Shown piece by piece: positions 8,007 through 14,705 of a stretch of 16,642 bases of DNA. This DNA comes from an uncultured Bacilli bacterium (GTDB lineage Bacteria > Bacillota_I > Bacilli_A > RF39 > UBA660). The DNA lies in NCBI GenBank assembly GCA_910583945.1, contig CAJTYF010000033.1:1-16642 (forward strand), given 5' to 3'. The position numbers and the translations under genes are program-made. The notes under the pieces are model-generated. The model worked only from the letters and a program-made list of their open reading frames with translations. It had not been told where the DNA came from and ran no database searches. Every line of letters begins with the position of its first letter. The first letter of the stretch is position 1.

Positions 8007-8035
8007 ATTATAAAAGATATCTTTTGTTTTAGCAA
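8007..8035 (-). promoter_or_regulatory. SigA-type promoter of the G10-tract gene
   Basis: On the minus strand TTGCTA (8030-8035) and TATAAT (8007-8012) are separated by 17 bp. The predicted transcript starts near 8000, leaving about 60 nt of leader before the ATG at 7936-7938. The spacer contains a perfect palindrome. Confidence 0.72.
8012..8025. repeat. Perfect 14-bp palindrome inside the promoter spacer (candidate operator)
   Basis: AAAAGATATCTTTT is its own reverse complement. It occupies the space between the -35 and -10 elements, touching the -10 by one base. That is a typical position for a repressor or an MerR-like regulator. No binding protein can be named. Confidence 0.5.
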
Positions 8036-8037
8036 TG

Positions 8038-8060
8038 AAAAAGACAGTTTATAAACTGTC
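8038..8060 (-). terminator. Intrinsic terminator of the IPQT-repeat protein gene
   Basis: The palindrome GACAGTTT/AAACTGTC (8043-8050 with 8053-8060) directly abuts the TAG stop at 8061 and is followed on the minus strand by T5. Confidence 0.88.
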
Positions 8061-9716
8061 CTATTTACATGTATAACCATAACCTTCCATATAAATACTA
8101 AATAAACTCATATTTTTACTTAACGTTCCATTTAAATCATTTTCAATATCTTTTAAAGCTTTATTAGATTTTAAAGTAATCGTTTTAGTTGTTGGAGAGA
8201 AACTTTCTGTTCCAATAATATTATGAATACCATTGTTTTTATCATAATTTTGAGCTGCTTGACTATAACTCGTTTCATCATTATAACTAAATTGACTTAT
8301 TCGTGTTGCATTTAAGAAATTATTATTAGCATCCATGCCAATTTTATAAGCATCCACATAATTCGCTTCATTATTTTCTAAAACCGTTTCTTTTGATGTA
8401 CACATCATATATTTTACTGGTGCATTTAAAGTAACTATTAATTTTGTATTTAATACGGTTTTATTATTAAAATCATCACTTGCCTCAATTTCTATATCAT
8501 ACTCCCCTATTTCTTTCGTAATAACTTGATAATCTGCAGTAAATTTAAAAGTACAATTAGAAGCATCCATGCATTGTTCTACAAAATCTTCTGGTTTTAT
8601 TTGAGCATTCGGTAACACCGTCAAATCGTTCAAAACCAACTGAGGTGCGGTCGTATCGTCAACGATAATCGTTCCTTCCTTTTTTGTATCCCCACAAGTA
8701 ACATAATATTTATAAGTACTTACTCGACTAACATCTACATTAGATAAATCTAATGAACAGTTATTGCTTTTAAACCCTTTTATATCCGCATAGTTACTAA
8801 CATTTTGTGAAAGAGTTGTTCCTAATTCAAGCTTTAATTCTTTGGTTTCTATTGAACTTGTAGAATTAGTTTTAGTCATAGTTAAAAAATAATACACACC
8901 AAATCCTATGGTCAAAATTAAAATGACAATTAAAAATATAATCAAAAATCTTTGACCAAAATTTCCTTTTTCTTTCTTCTTTATATTTTCTTCAAAAACA
9001 GGTGGTGCAGGAATAACGTTAAATTCATTCTCAACACTTGACGCAACATTTTGATTATCAGAAACGGTACTATTAATAGCATTAACCATTCCATTCATTT
9101 GAGCAATAGCAGGATTATTTGAAACAACATTTGGATTTTCTACAACACGACTTTCTAAATTAGAATCAACGCTAGATGATTTTTCAACCAATGTATCGTC
9201 AACCTCTATTCCCGTTTGAGGAATAGATTCTACTGTTGGACTAACGGCATCGTTATTAGAAGAACTAACAACAGATGAGGGTTCAACAGATATCTCAACA
9301 CCCTCTGTTTCAGTCTGAGGAATAGATTCTATTTTTGGAATAGCAACGTCATTATTAATAGGACTAACAATGGATGGTGTTTCAACTGATGTAGTATTAG
9401 TCACTGCTCCAGTTTGTGGAATAGATTCTATTTTTGGAATAACAACATCATTATTAATAGGATTAACAGTGGATGGTGTTTCAACTGATGTAGTGCTAGT
9501 CACTGCTCCAGTTTGTGGAATAGATTCCAAATTCGATATGGTAGTACTATTTTGTTCTTGACTAGATTCATTACCTAAAGAGTTTGATCCATTTAAAATG
9601 GAATTAATATTTGGTCTTTCAGAAGAATTGATATTTCCTGAATTAGTTTGTGGATTTAAATTATTATTTTCAGACATACGATCCGATCCACTAGTATTTT
9701 GATTATTCATCATCAT
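8061..9716 (-). CDS. Single-pass membrane protein with IPQT-repeat cytoplasmic tail and Ig-like ectodomain
   Basis: No known family is recognised for the whole 551-residue protein. Residues 1-245 are low-complexity and rich in Asn, Ser, Thr and Val. They include NPQTN (21-25) and four 33-residue repeats that begin ESIPQT (64, 97, 130 and 163). A basic patch KKKEK (246-250) precedes a TM helix (about 256-279). There is no N-terminal signal peptide, so the N-terminus should be cytoplasmic. Outside, residues 290-430 resemble a bacterial Ig/HYR-like domain (TTAPQLVL... then a YDIEIEASDDFNNKT segment), with cysteine pairs C320/C341 and C382/C388. A last domain (about 431-551) has C439 and C550. 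Three ATG codons are in a row; GAGGGG (9721-9726) is best spaced for the second or third. It has its own promoter and terminator. The layout recalls membrane-spanning anti-sigma factors such as RsgI and lies next to a sigma gene, but no anti-sigma domain is visible. Confidence 0.8.
   Translation of the reverse strand: MMMNNQNTSGSDRMSENNNLNPQTNSGNINSSERPNINSILNGSNSLGNESSQEQNSTTISNLESIPQTGAVTSTTSVETPSTVNPINNDVVIPKIESIPQTGAVTNTTSVETPSIVSPINNDVAIPKIESIPQTETEGVEISVEPSSVVSSSNNDAVSPTVESIPQTGIEVDDTLVEKSSSVDSNLESRVVENPNVVSNNPAIAQMNGMVNAINSTVSDNQNVASSVENEFNVIPAPPVFEENIKKKEKGNFGQRFLIIFLIVILILTIGFGVYYFLTMTKTNSTSSIETKELKLELGTTLSQNVSNYADIKGFKSNNCSLDLSNVDVSRVSTYKYYVTCGDTKKEGTIIVDDTTAPQLVLNDLTVLPNAQIKPEDFVEQCMDASNCTFKFTADYQVITKEIGEYDIEIEASDDFNNKTVLNTKLIVTLNAPVKYMMCTSKETVLENNEANYVDAYKIGMDANNNFLNATRISQFSYNDETSYSQAAQNYDKNNGIHNIIGTESFSPTTKTITLKSNKALKDIENDLNGTLSKNMSLFSIYMEGYGYTCK
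9132..9527 (-). repeat. Four tandem 99-bp repeats within the IPQT-repeat gene
   Basis: Units start at 9527, 9428, 9329 and 9230. The first two are nearly identical at both DNA and protein level (ESIPQTGAV.. and NPINND/SPINND segments). The third keeps IPQT but has Glu for Gly, and the fourth is degenerate after IPQTG. The exact in-frame period of 33 codons points to expansion by unequal recombination. Confidence 0.88.
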
Positions 9717-9739
9717 TTATCCCCTCTATCATAACTATA

Positions 9740-9768
9740 ATTATAGCTATTATATGTTAAAAAGGCAA
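9740..9768 (-). promoter_or_regulatory. SigA-type promoter of the IPQT-repeat gene
   Basis: TTGCCT (9763-9768) and TATAAT (9740-9745) on the minus strand are 17 bp apart. The -10 lies inside a 12-bp palindrome CTATAATTATAG (9735-9746). A second TATAAT-like box further upstream lacks a suitable -35. Confidence 0.6.
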
Positions 9769-9795
9769 GAAAAACCACAATAAGAATACTAAAAC

Positions 9796-9825
9796 TAAAA
9801 AAAAGAACACTAAACATAGTATTCT
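9796..9825 (-). terminator. Intrinsic terminator of the STAS/sigma operon
   Basis: AGAATACT (9818-9825) pairs with AGTGTTCT (9804-9811, one G-U pair) across a 6-nt loop, followed by a run of eight T on the minus strand. The stem starts in the last codons of the sigma factor gene and includes its stop codon. Confidence 0.85.
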
Positions 9826-10463
9826 TTCATTTTATCAATACCCTTTTTTTCATACCTTGAAACCATTACTTGCGTCATATTAAGCCTTCTTGCAATCTCT
9901 CTTTGAGGTAAATCTTCAAAATAATGATAAGTAATAATTTTTTGTTCTTCTTCACTTAAAGATTCCATACACATCTTTAAATTTAATTTTTCATCAATAG
10001 ATAAAGTTTCTTTACTAGGAACCTTTTCATAAATACTTCTTTCATCTTCTTCTTGATGATCTAAACTACTCACCATAATAGAACCTGCAAGCACAATATT
10101 CGAAACTTCTGCCACATCTTTTCCTAAATAAGTGGCGACGTAATCATAATCTGGAATATACCCCAATTTTTGAGCTAAAGCATATCTTGTTTTTTCAATA
10201 AGTTGATAAGCTTTCAAATAATCTCGACTGACTTTAACTGGCTTTTGATTATGTGCTAACAAAAACATTTCACCATAAATATAATCGTAAGCATAAGTTG
10301 AAAACTTTACTTTAGAATTATTTTTATAATTTCTTAACGCTTTTACAACTGCTAAAGAACCCGCTTGAATTAAATCTTCTTTATCCACACCATAAAACTG
10401 TCCTGAAAGACTAATAACTAGTCCCATACACTCCTTAATCATCGCTTCTTCTTTTGCTGTCAT
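9810..10463 (-). CDS. SigF-like alternative sigma-70 factor
   Basis: A 217-residue sigma factor of the SigF/SigG/SigB type, directing RNA polymerase to alternative promoters. Region 2 spans about 5-72 (DLIQAGSLAVVKALRNY at 30-46 and KFSTYAYDYIYGEM at 53-66). Region 3 spans about 75-125 (KVSRDY, then AQKLGYIPDYDYVATYLG). Region 4 spans about 165-214, with the helix-turn-helix LPQREIARRLNMTQVMVSRY at 185-204, close to the TQ..VSR.EKK signature of SigF-type proteins. It is shorter than B. subtilis SigF (about 255) and lacks region 1. It starts 11 bp after the STAS gene; its Shine-Dalgarno AAGAGG overlaps the end of that gene, so translation may be coupled. The order STAS-sigma matches spoIIAA...spoIIAC but without spoIIAB. 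Whether it controls sporulation, stress or another response cannot be told here. Confidence 0.87.
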   Translation of the reverse strand: MTAKEEAMIKECMGLVISLSGQFYGVDKEDLIQAGSLAVVKALRNYKNNSKVKFSTYAYDYIYGEMFLLAHNQKPVKVSRDYLKAYQLIEKTRYALAQKLGYIPDYDYVATYLGKDVAEVSNIVLAGSIMVSSLDHQEEDERSIYEKVPSKETLSIDEKLNLKMCMESLSEEEQKIITYHYFEDLPQREIARRLNMTQVMVSRYEKKGIDKMKEYYV

Positions 10464-10474
10464 CTTAAAGCCTC

Positions 10475-10807
10475 TTAAACATGAATTAATTCTAAAGCCG
10501 TTAATTCATTGCTGGTTTCTTTAATATGTAATTTTCGTATATCTTTATTAAACTCTAATGGCACCTCACATAAGAAGATTTTTCCTTTATTGGCACGAAT
10601 CGCACATTTAGTATTTAAAATAGCGTCAATGCCAACTTCATCAATTTCCATAAGTTCAAATAAATTGTAAACTAAATATTTTATCTTATGTTTTAAAATA
10701 ACGGGTACTAAATAATTATTTAACTTAACAGAACCTCTTTTAGATAAAGAACCTTTAAGTCTAGCAAACAGAATTCCTTTGTTATACTCTAAATCCATTT
10801 GAAACAT
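10475..10807 (-). CDS. STAS-domain protein, SpoIIAA-like anti-sigma factor antagonist
   Basis: A 110-residue protein when started at the ATG at 10805-10807, which has AGGTG (10814-10818) six bases upstream; an ATG eleven codons earlier lacks a good site. The fold pattern is STAS: beta start MFQMDLEY, ILFARLKGSL, a helix, IKYLVYNLFELMEIDEVGID, a helix, KIFLCEVP. In SpoIIAA-type proteins the loop is DSSG and the second Ser (Ser58 in B. subtilis) is phosphorylated by the kinase SpoIIAB. Here positions 56-59 read DEVG, so the serine is missing and an acidic residue precedes Val58. The gene is the first of a two-gene unit with the sigma factor, and no kinase gene is present in the window. It could act directly on the sigma factor, be unregulated by phosphorylation, or have another partner. 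Confidence 0.8.
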   Translation of the reverse strand: MFQMDLEYNKGILFARLKGSLSKRGSVKLNNYLVPVILKHKIKYLVYNLFELMEIDEVGIDAILNTKCAIRANKGKIFLCEVPLEFNKDIRKLHIKETSNELTALELIHV

Positions 10808-10851
10808 ATTTATCACCTGTACAATACGAATATAGAACATAAAACGCTCTT

Positions 10852-10879
10852 TTTAAACAGGTTCGACAAATGTTGCCAA
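10852..10879 (-). promoter_or_regulatory. Possible promoter of the STAS/sigma operon
   Basis: TTGGCA (10874-10879, five of six) and TTTAAA (10852-10857, four of six) are separated by 16 bp, about 45 bp upstream of the chosen ATG. Since a terminator closes the upstream gene, a promoter is expected here. An alternative-sigma promoter cannot be excluded. Confidence 0.4.
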
Positions 10880-10885
10880 AACTTC

Positions 10886-10920
10886 TAAAAAAAATAGTAA
10901 TTCCATTTTCAATTACTATT
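10886..10920 (-). terminator. Intrinsic terminator of the two-TM protein gene
   Basis: AATAGTAATT/AATTACTATT (10893-10902 with 10911-10920) is a perfect 10-bp stem with an 8-nt loop, followed by a T run on the minus strand. The stop codon (10916-10918) lies inside the stem. Confidence 0.88.
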
Positions 10921-11923
10921 TCTTATACTTTTCTCGAGCTTTTTGTTGATTTTCTTTCGTATAACCTCTTAATACATCATCAGGTAAGTGATTTAAAAGC
11001 GTTTCATACATTTCATCAAATAAAAGTAAATTCTTTTTATTAGCACCAATGGTTCCTATTTTATGGGTTTTAGAATCCTCTGTGACCACAAAAATACTTT
11101 TTTGAGTCAAAGCACCATTATAACGGTATTCGTAAGGATAAATCCAAACGACCTCCTTGGCTTCAAAAATCTCTAAACCACTGAAATAACTCATAACATA
11201 ATTGCTAGTGATAACGAGTTTTGCTTTTTCATAATGAATGGTTTTCTCATCTTCTACTTCTTGTAAAATTGTCTCCCATTTTTCATCATATTTTAATTTA
11301 TATTTTTTGGTATTCCTTTTCATATTAAAAGAACCTACTAAAAAGATAACTGAAAAAATAAATGTTGGAAGAACATAGAAGAAATTAGATAAAATACCAC
11401 TCATTGGTGATGAAAAAGTATCTAAATAAAGGGTGCCAAAATAATCTTTAAAATTACTTGCATTGACCACTTTTTCATCCATAATTTTATTGTACCCCTC
11501 AATGGCTAATTTTTGTAAATCACTAGGAATGGTCTCAGCCATACCTTTAATACGTACCACTTCAGGAACTGTAACATTTTCATCCTCACTATATGAATAA
11601 TCATAAATAGCATTAAGTTCTTTTCTGACATTGTCATCAATCGCCGCAAGATACAAATACTCTTCTTTATCTCCAAGAATATACGATTTACGAACCACTT
11701 TTTTAGAATCAGAAGTTGCAAAATAATCGGTCATGATCTGAACATCAATATAAGCATAATCTCCTTTTTTAGCATCCAATAATGGTACCACATTCTTATA
11801 TTGTTGATACCCATCAAAACCAAAATAAGCGGCCAATATAAGGGTAACAATACCAAAAAGGATACCAAAAAGAAGTTGCATCTTTCCTTTATTAATCTTT
11901 TTTAAAAATAACTCTTTACTCAT
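10916..11923 (-). CDS. Two-TM membrane protein of unknown function
   Basis: Not recognised. The 335 residues divide into a short basic N-terminus, TM1 (about 15-36), an external region of about 140 residues (37-179), TM2 (about 180-199) and a cytoplasmic C-terminal domain (200-335) rich in Lys and Glu. That domain has beta-like segments (KLVITSNYVMSYF, IFVVTEDSKTHKIGTIG) resembling a small PH-like barrel; this is an impression only. The external part carries YAYIDVQIM and YLAAID segments. The Shine-Dalgarno GGAG/GAGG precedes ATG. It follows the LCP gene by 34 bp but has its own extended -10 promoter overlapping that gene's end, and its terminator overlaps its stop codon. Confidence 0.75.
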   Translation of the reverse strand: MSKELFLKKINKGKMQLLFGILFGIVTLILAAYFGFDGYQQYKNVVPLLDAKKGDYAYIDVQIMTDYFATSDSKKVVRKSYILGDKEEYLYLAAIDDNVRKELNAIYDYSYSEDENVTVPEVVRIKGMAETIPSDLQKLAIEGYNKIMDEKVVNASNFKDYFGTLYLDTFSSPMSGILSNFFYVLPTFIFSVIFLVGSFNMKRNTKKYKLKYDEKWETILQEVEDEKTIHYEKAKLVITSNYVMSYFSGLEIFEAKEVVWIYPYEYRYNGALTQKSIFVVTEDSKTHKIGTIGANKKNLLLFDEMYETLLNHLPDDVLRGYTKENQQKAREKYKK

Positions 11924-11942
11924 AATTCCTCACTCCAAACTT

Positions 11943-11971
11943 ATTATAGCAAGCCCTTTAACTTTGAGCAA
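11943..11971 (-). promoter_or_regulatory. Extended -10 promoter of the two-TM protein gene
   Basis: The minus strand reads TGCTATAAT (11943-11951), a perfect -10 with TGn extension, and TTGCTC (11966-11971) 17 bp upstream. The -35 lies within the last codons of the LCP gene. Confidence 0.65.
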
Positions 11972-13427
11972 GACTTCGAATTAAATTTTTAGCATAATCT
12001 AAAGACTTCACATCGGGTTCCATCACATACGATTTCTTTCTCTTATAAGAATACGTATATTGTGAGGAATCAATGCCCACCAATGTATTTGTTTCTATAG
12101 TCCAACTAGGATTATTCTTAATTTGATACTTAACCAAAGTTGTAATATTTTGAGTGCCCATATTCGTAACAAATTTTCCTTCTAAAGCATTTAACAAATC
12201 ACTATATTTTGTAATAATATTTTTAGATAAAATCTTATCAAATAACCCTTCTATGATTAATTGTTGATGTTCCGCTCGTGCGACATCCCCTCTAGCCAAA
12301 CTTTTCCGTTCTCTAGCAAAAGCAAGAGCTTGTTTTCCATTTAAATGATTTTTTCCCTTTTTAAAAGAATAATTGACAATCGTTCCATCCTCATCATAAA
12401 AAGCTCTAAAAGGCTTATCAAGTGTAACATCAATCCCTCCTAATTTATCCACAAGCGTGACTAAAGAAGTAAAATTAATCTTTACATAATAATTAATGTC
12501 AATCTCTAGTAAATCTTCAACCGTTTTAACAGAAGTATCAATACCATGAATCCCCGCATGAGTTAACTTATCTTTATATTGCGTATCAATACCATGAAGC
12601 TTAACATAATAATCTCTTGGAATACTCGTAACAAGAACTTTATTCGTAGTTGGATTAATGGTTAAAACCATATTCACATCACTTCTTGAAACACTACTAA
12701 TTTTTCCATAAGAATCAATCCCTGAAATAAAGACATTAAAAGGATGAGTTGTAATATCTACTTGTTTTACTAAATCATCTTGAATAGGAATATCAAGGGA
12801 AAATTGGTAAACTACTTTTTCTAAACCCAAAAACTCTTCATGTTCTTCTTCCAAAATACTTTTTTCAGAATCTTCAATTAATATTGCCTCTACTTTTTTA
12901 GAAACCAAAGCTTCCACCAAACCATCTAAATCCTCTTTTTCAACATATTGCCCTGTAACTTTCTTTTCTAAATGTTCTTTTGCTAAAACAAGCCCTTGAT
13001 CGTCATCCCCTTTTAAAAGACCAATCGTTTGATTTTTCAACGTTTTAATTTTATCGTAAGAACTTCCCTTCAAAACAATCACACTATAGTTTTCAGTCTT
13101 ATAATTATCGCTTTTTATTTTATCTAAAAAATCAAAGGTATCAAAAGAAAAAAGAAGAAGAACAAACATAGCAATCATCTTAACAAAAGACAAAATGGTT
13201 CCCAAAAGCCGTTTCTTCCAACCATGCCCTAAAATCAAATAAAACATCAATCCATCAAAGAGAAGAAAAACAAAAGCAATTAATAAAAAATAATTAAAAG
13301 GCAAGACATTTAAAAAATGTAAAAAACCTAAAGTAACAATGGAAACTAATAATAAACAAACTGGTAAATATCTAAAAAATTTTTTTATTTTTCTTTTATT
13401 CTGTACATTATTTTGAATCTTTGCCAT
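11958..13427 (-). CDS. LytR-CpsA-Psr (LCP) family glycopolymer phosphotransferase, CpsA-like
   Basis: A 489-residue enzyme expected to transfer lipid-linked anionic or capsular glycopolymers onto peptidoglycan on the outer face of the membrane. Three TM segments lie at about 18-40, 43-67 and 76-97. Residues 105-215 form an accessory domain that looks like half of a substrate-binding protein (NQTIGLLKGDDDQG, LVEALVSKKVEAILIEDSE), as in streptococcal CpsA. The LCP domain (about 225-400) has FISGIDSYG (D238), SRSDVNM (R248, D250), SIPRDYYV (R271, D272) and FARERKSLARGDVARAEHQQ (R372, R374, D381, R384), the residues that bind the polyprenyl pyrophosphate and Mg2+. The start is ATG after AGAGAGGG. 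The neighbouring carboxypeptidase genes fit a wall-maturation role. Confidence 0.92.
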   Translation of the reverse strand: MAKIQNNVQNKRKIKKFFRYLPVCLLLVSIVTLGFLHFLNVLPFNYFLLIAFVFLLFDGLMFYLILGHGWKKRLLGTILSFVKMIAMFVLLLFSFDTFDFLDKIKSDNYKTENYSVIVLKGSSYDKIKTLKNQTIGLLKGDDDQGLVLAKEHLEKKVTGQYVEKEDLDGLVEALVSKKVEAILIEDSEKSILEEEHEEFLGLEKVVYQFSLDIPIQDDLVKQVDITTHPFNVFISGIDSYGKISSVSRSDVNMVLTINPTTNKVLVTSIPRDYYVKLHGIDTQYKDKLTHAGIHGIDTSVKTVEDLLEIDINYYVKINFTSLVTLVDKLGGIDVTLDKPFRAFYDEDGTIVNYSFKKGKNHLNGKQALAFARERKSLARGDVARAEHQQLIIEGLFDKILSKNIITKYSDLLNALEGKFVTNMGTQNITTLVKYQIKNNPSWTIETNTLVGIDSSQYTYSYKRKKSYVMEPDVKSLDYAKNLIRSLAQS

Positions 13428-13448
13428 AACTTACCCTCTCTTAAAAGT

Positions 13449-13457
13449 ATTATATCA
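13449..13457 (-). promoter_or_regulatory. Extended -10 promoter of the LCP gene
   Basis: TGATATAAT on the minus strand is a perfect -10 (13449-13454) with TGn extension, about 25 bp upstream of the ATG. No good -35 is seen. No clear terminator separates it from the carboxypeptidase gene, so readthrough is also possible. Confidence 0.55.
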
Positions 13458-13513
13458 CTTGACGATTTATTTTCCCTATTTTCACATCATTTTATGTAAA
13501 CAATTAGTAAATT

Positions 13514-14659
13514 TTATACCATAAAACCTTGTGTAAAAACACTCAAAACTCTTTTAAAAGTAGTGAAGAAAGAAGCTTTGGTGATCTCTTCTTTTATAAT
13601 TAAATCCGCTTCTTGTACCAAATGATTATCTTGGTCTAAAATTTCCACTTTTCCTACAACACTATTTTCTTGAACTGGAGCTTTGACTTCTTCAATGATT
13701 ACATTATAATGATAGTTAGGATTGCCATCACTCACTTTTCCTAATAAATTGACATCTTCTTTTAAATAAACACGCGTCTTTAATTTTTCGCCTTTAATAA
13801 TATGAACATCTCCTAAATTTTCTTCTTTAGTTAAAATAGGATGAATTTTATAAGTATTAAAACCATAATTTAACAGATTCACAGTATCCTTACTTCTTAA
13901 ATCGGTTGTTTCCGCTTTCATTACAACCGACAATAAACGCATATTGTTTCTTTTAGCGGTAGTGGTAATACAGTATCCCGCTTCACTTGTAAATCCAGTT
14001 TTTAACCCATCTACCCCTTCATAAAAACGAACCAATTTATTTGTATTAACAAGCCAGACACTGGAACCATCTGGTTTTTTCAAATAATCTTCATAAATAC
14101 TTGTAAATTCTAAAATGGTTTCATGTTTTAACAATTCTCGAGCCATCACACTCATATCTCTGGCTGTTGTGTAATGATTTTCGCTATGAAGACCATGTGG
14201 ATTATCAAAATGGGTATTTGTAAGCCCTAAAGCTTTCGCCTTATTATTCATCGCTTCCACAAAAGCGGAAACACTTCCACTCACCTTTTCCGCCATCGCC
14301 ACCACCGCATCATTTCCACTGGCAATTGCAATGCCTTTTAAAAGCTCTCGCACTTTATACTTTTCACCAGTTTGTAAAAAAATTTGACTTCCTCCCATAC
14401 TTGAAGCATTATTGCTAATCACCACGTCATCATCTAAGCTCAGTTTATGATCATCAATAGCTTCCATAATAAGGAGCATACTCATTACTTTAGTCATACT
14501 TGCTGGCTCTAATTTAGCATTCGAATTTTTTTCATAAATAACTTTTCCTGTAGACACTTCAAGCAAAATAGCACTTTCCGAATTTGGACTTAAATCCTCA
14601 GCTTGAACCGACCCCCAAAACGCCAAAAATAAAAACAAACCTAAACCTATTCTTTTCAA
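13514..14659 (-). CDS. Serine-type D-alanyl-D-alanine carboxypeptidase (peptidase S11, PBP5/DacF type)
   Basis: The TTG at 14657-14659 is chosen because AGGTG lies seven bases upstream and the product then begins with a classic signal peptide (MKRIGLGLFLFLAFWGSVQA); a TTG two codons earlier would be too close to that site. The 381-residue enzyme removes the terminal D-Ala from peptidoglycan pentapeptides, limiting cross-linking. All three penicillin-binding motifs are intact: SMTK (Ser54, Lys57), SGN (114-116) and KTG (220-222). A PBP5-type C-terminal beta domain spans about 265-360. The last 20 residues (FFTTFKRVLSVFTQGF) form an amphipathic helix for membrane attachment. It lies 46 bp downstream of the VanY-type gene with no hairpin between, so the two probably form an operon of two unrelated enzymes with the same reaction. 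Confidence 0.93.
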   Translation of the reverse strand: MKRIGLGLFLFLAFWGSVQAEDLSPNSESAILLEVSTGKVIYEKNSNAKLEPASMTKVMSMLLIMEAIDDHKLSLDDDVVISNNASSMGGSQIFLQTGEKYKVRELLKGIAIASGNDAVVAMAEKVSGSVSAFVEAMNNKAKALGLTNTHFDNPHGLHSENHYTTARDMSVMARELLKHETILEFTSIYEDYLKKPDGSSVWLVNTNKLVRFYEGVDGLKTGFTSEAGYCITTTAKRNNMRLLSVVMKAETTDLRSKDTVNLLNYGFNTYKIHPILTKEENLGDVHIIKGEKLKTRVYLKEDVNLLGKVSDGNPNYHYNVIIEEVKAPVQENSVVGKVEILDQDNHLVQEADLIIKEEITKASFFTTFKRVLSVFTQGFMV

Positions 14660-14705
14660 AACCAATCACCTAATTAAAAATATGTTTAAATCTAAAATTT
14701 AACAC

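Noticed and set aside
9370..9561. Plus-strand open frame opposite the 99-bp repeats.
   Set aside because: It only mirrors the repeat gene; it has no ribosome-binding site and no recognisable product.
10855..10880. LexA/DinR-like box (ACATTTGT with nearby CGAAC) upstream of the STAS gene.
   Set aside because: Only the core matches; the spacing between CGAAC and GTT does not fit the consensus.
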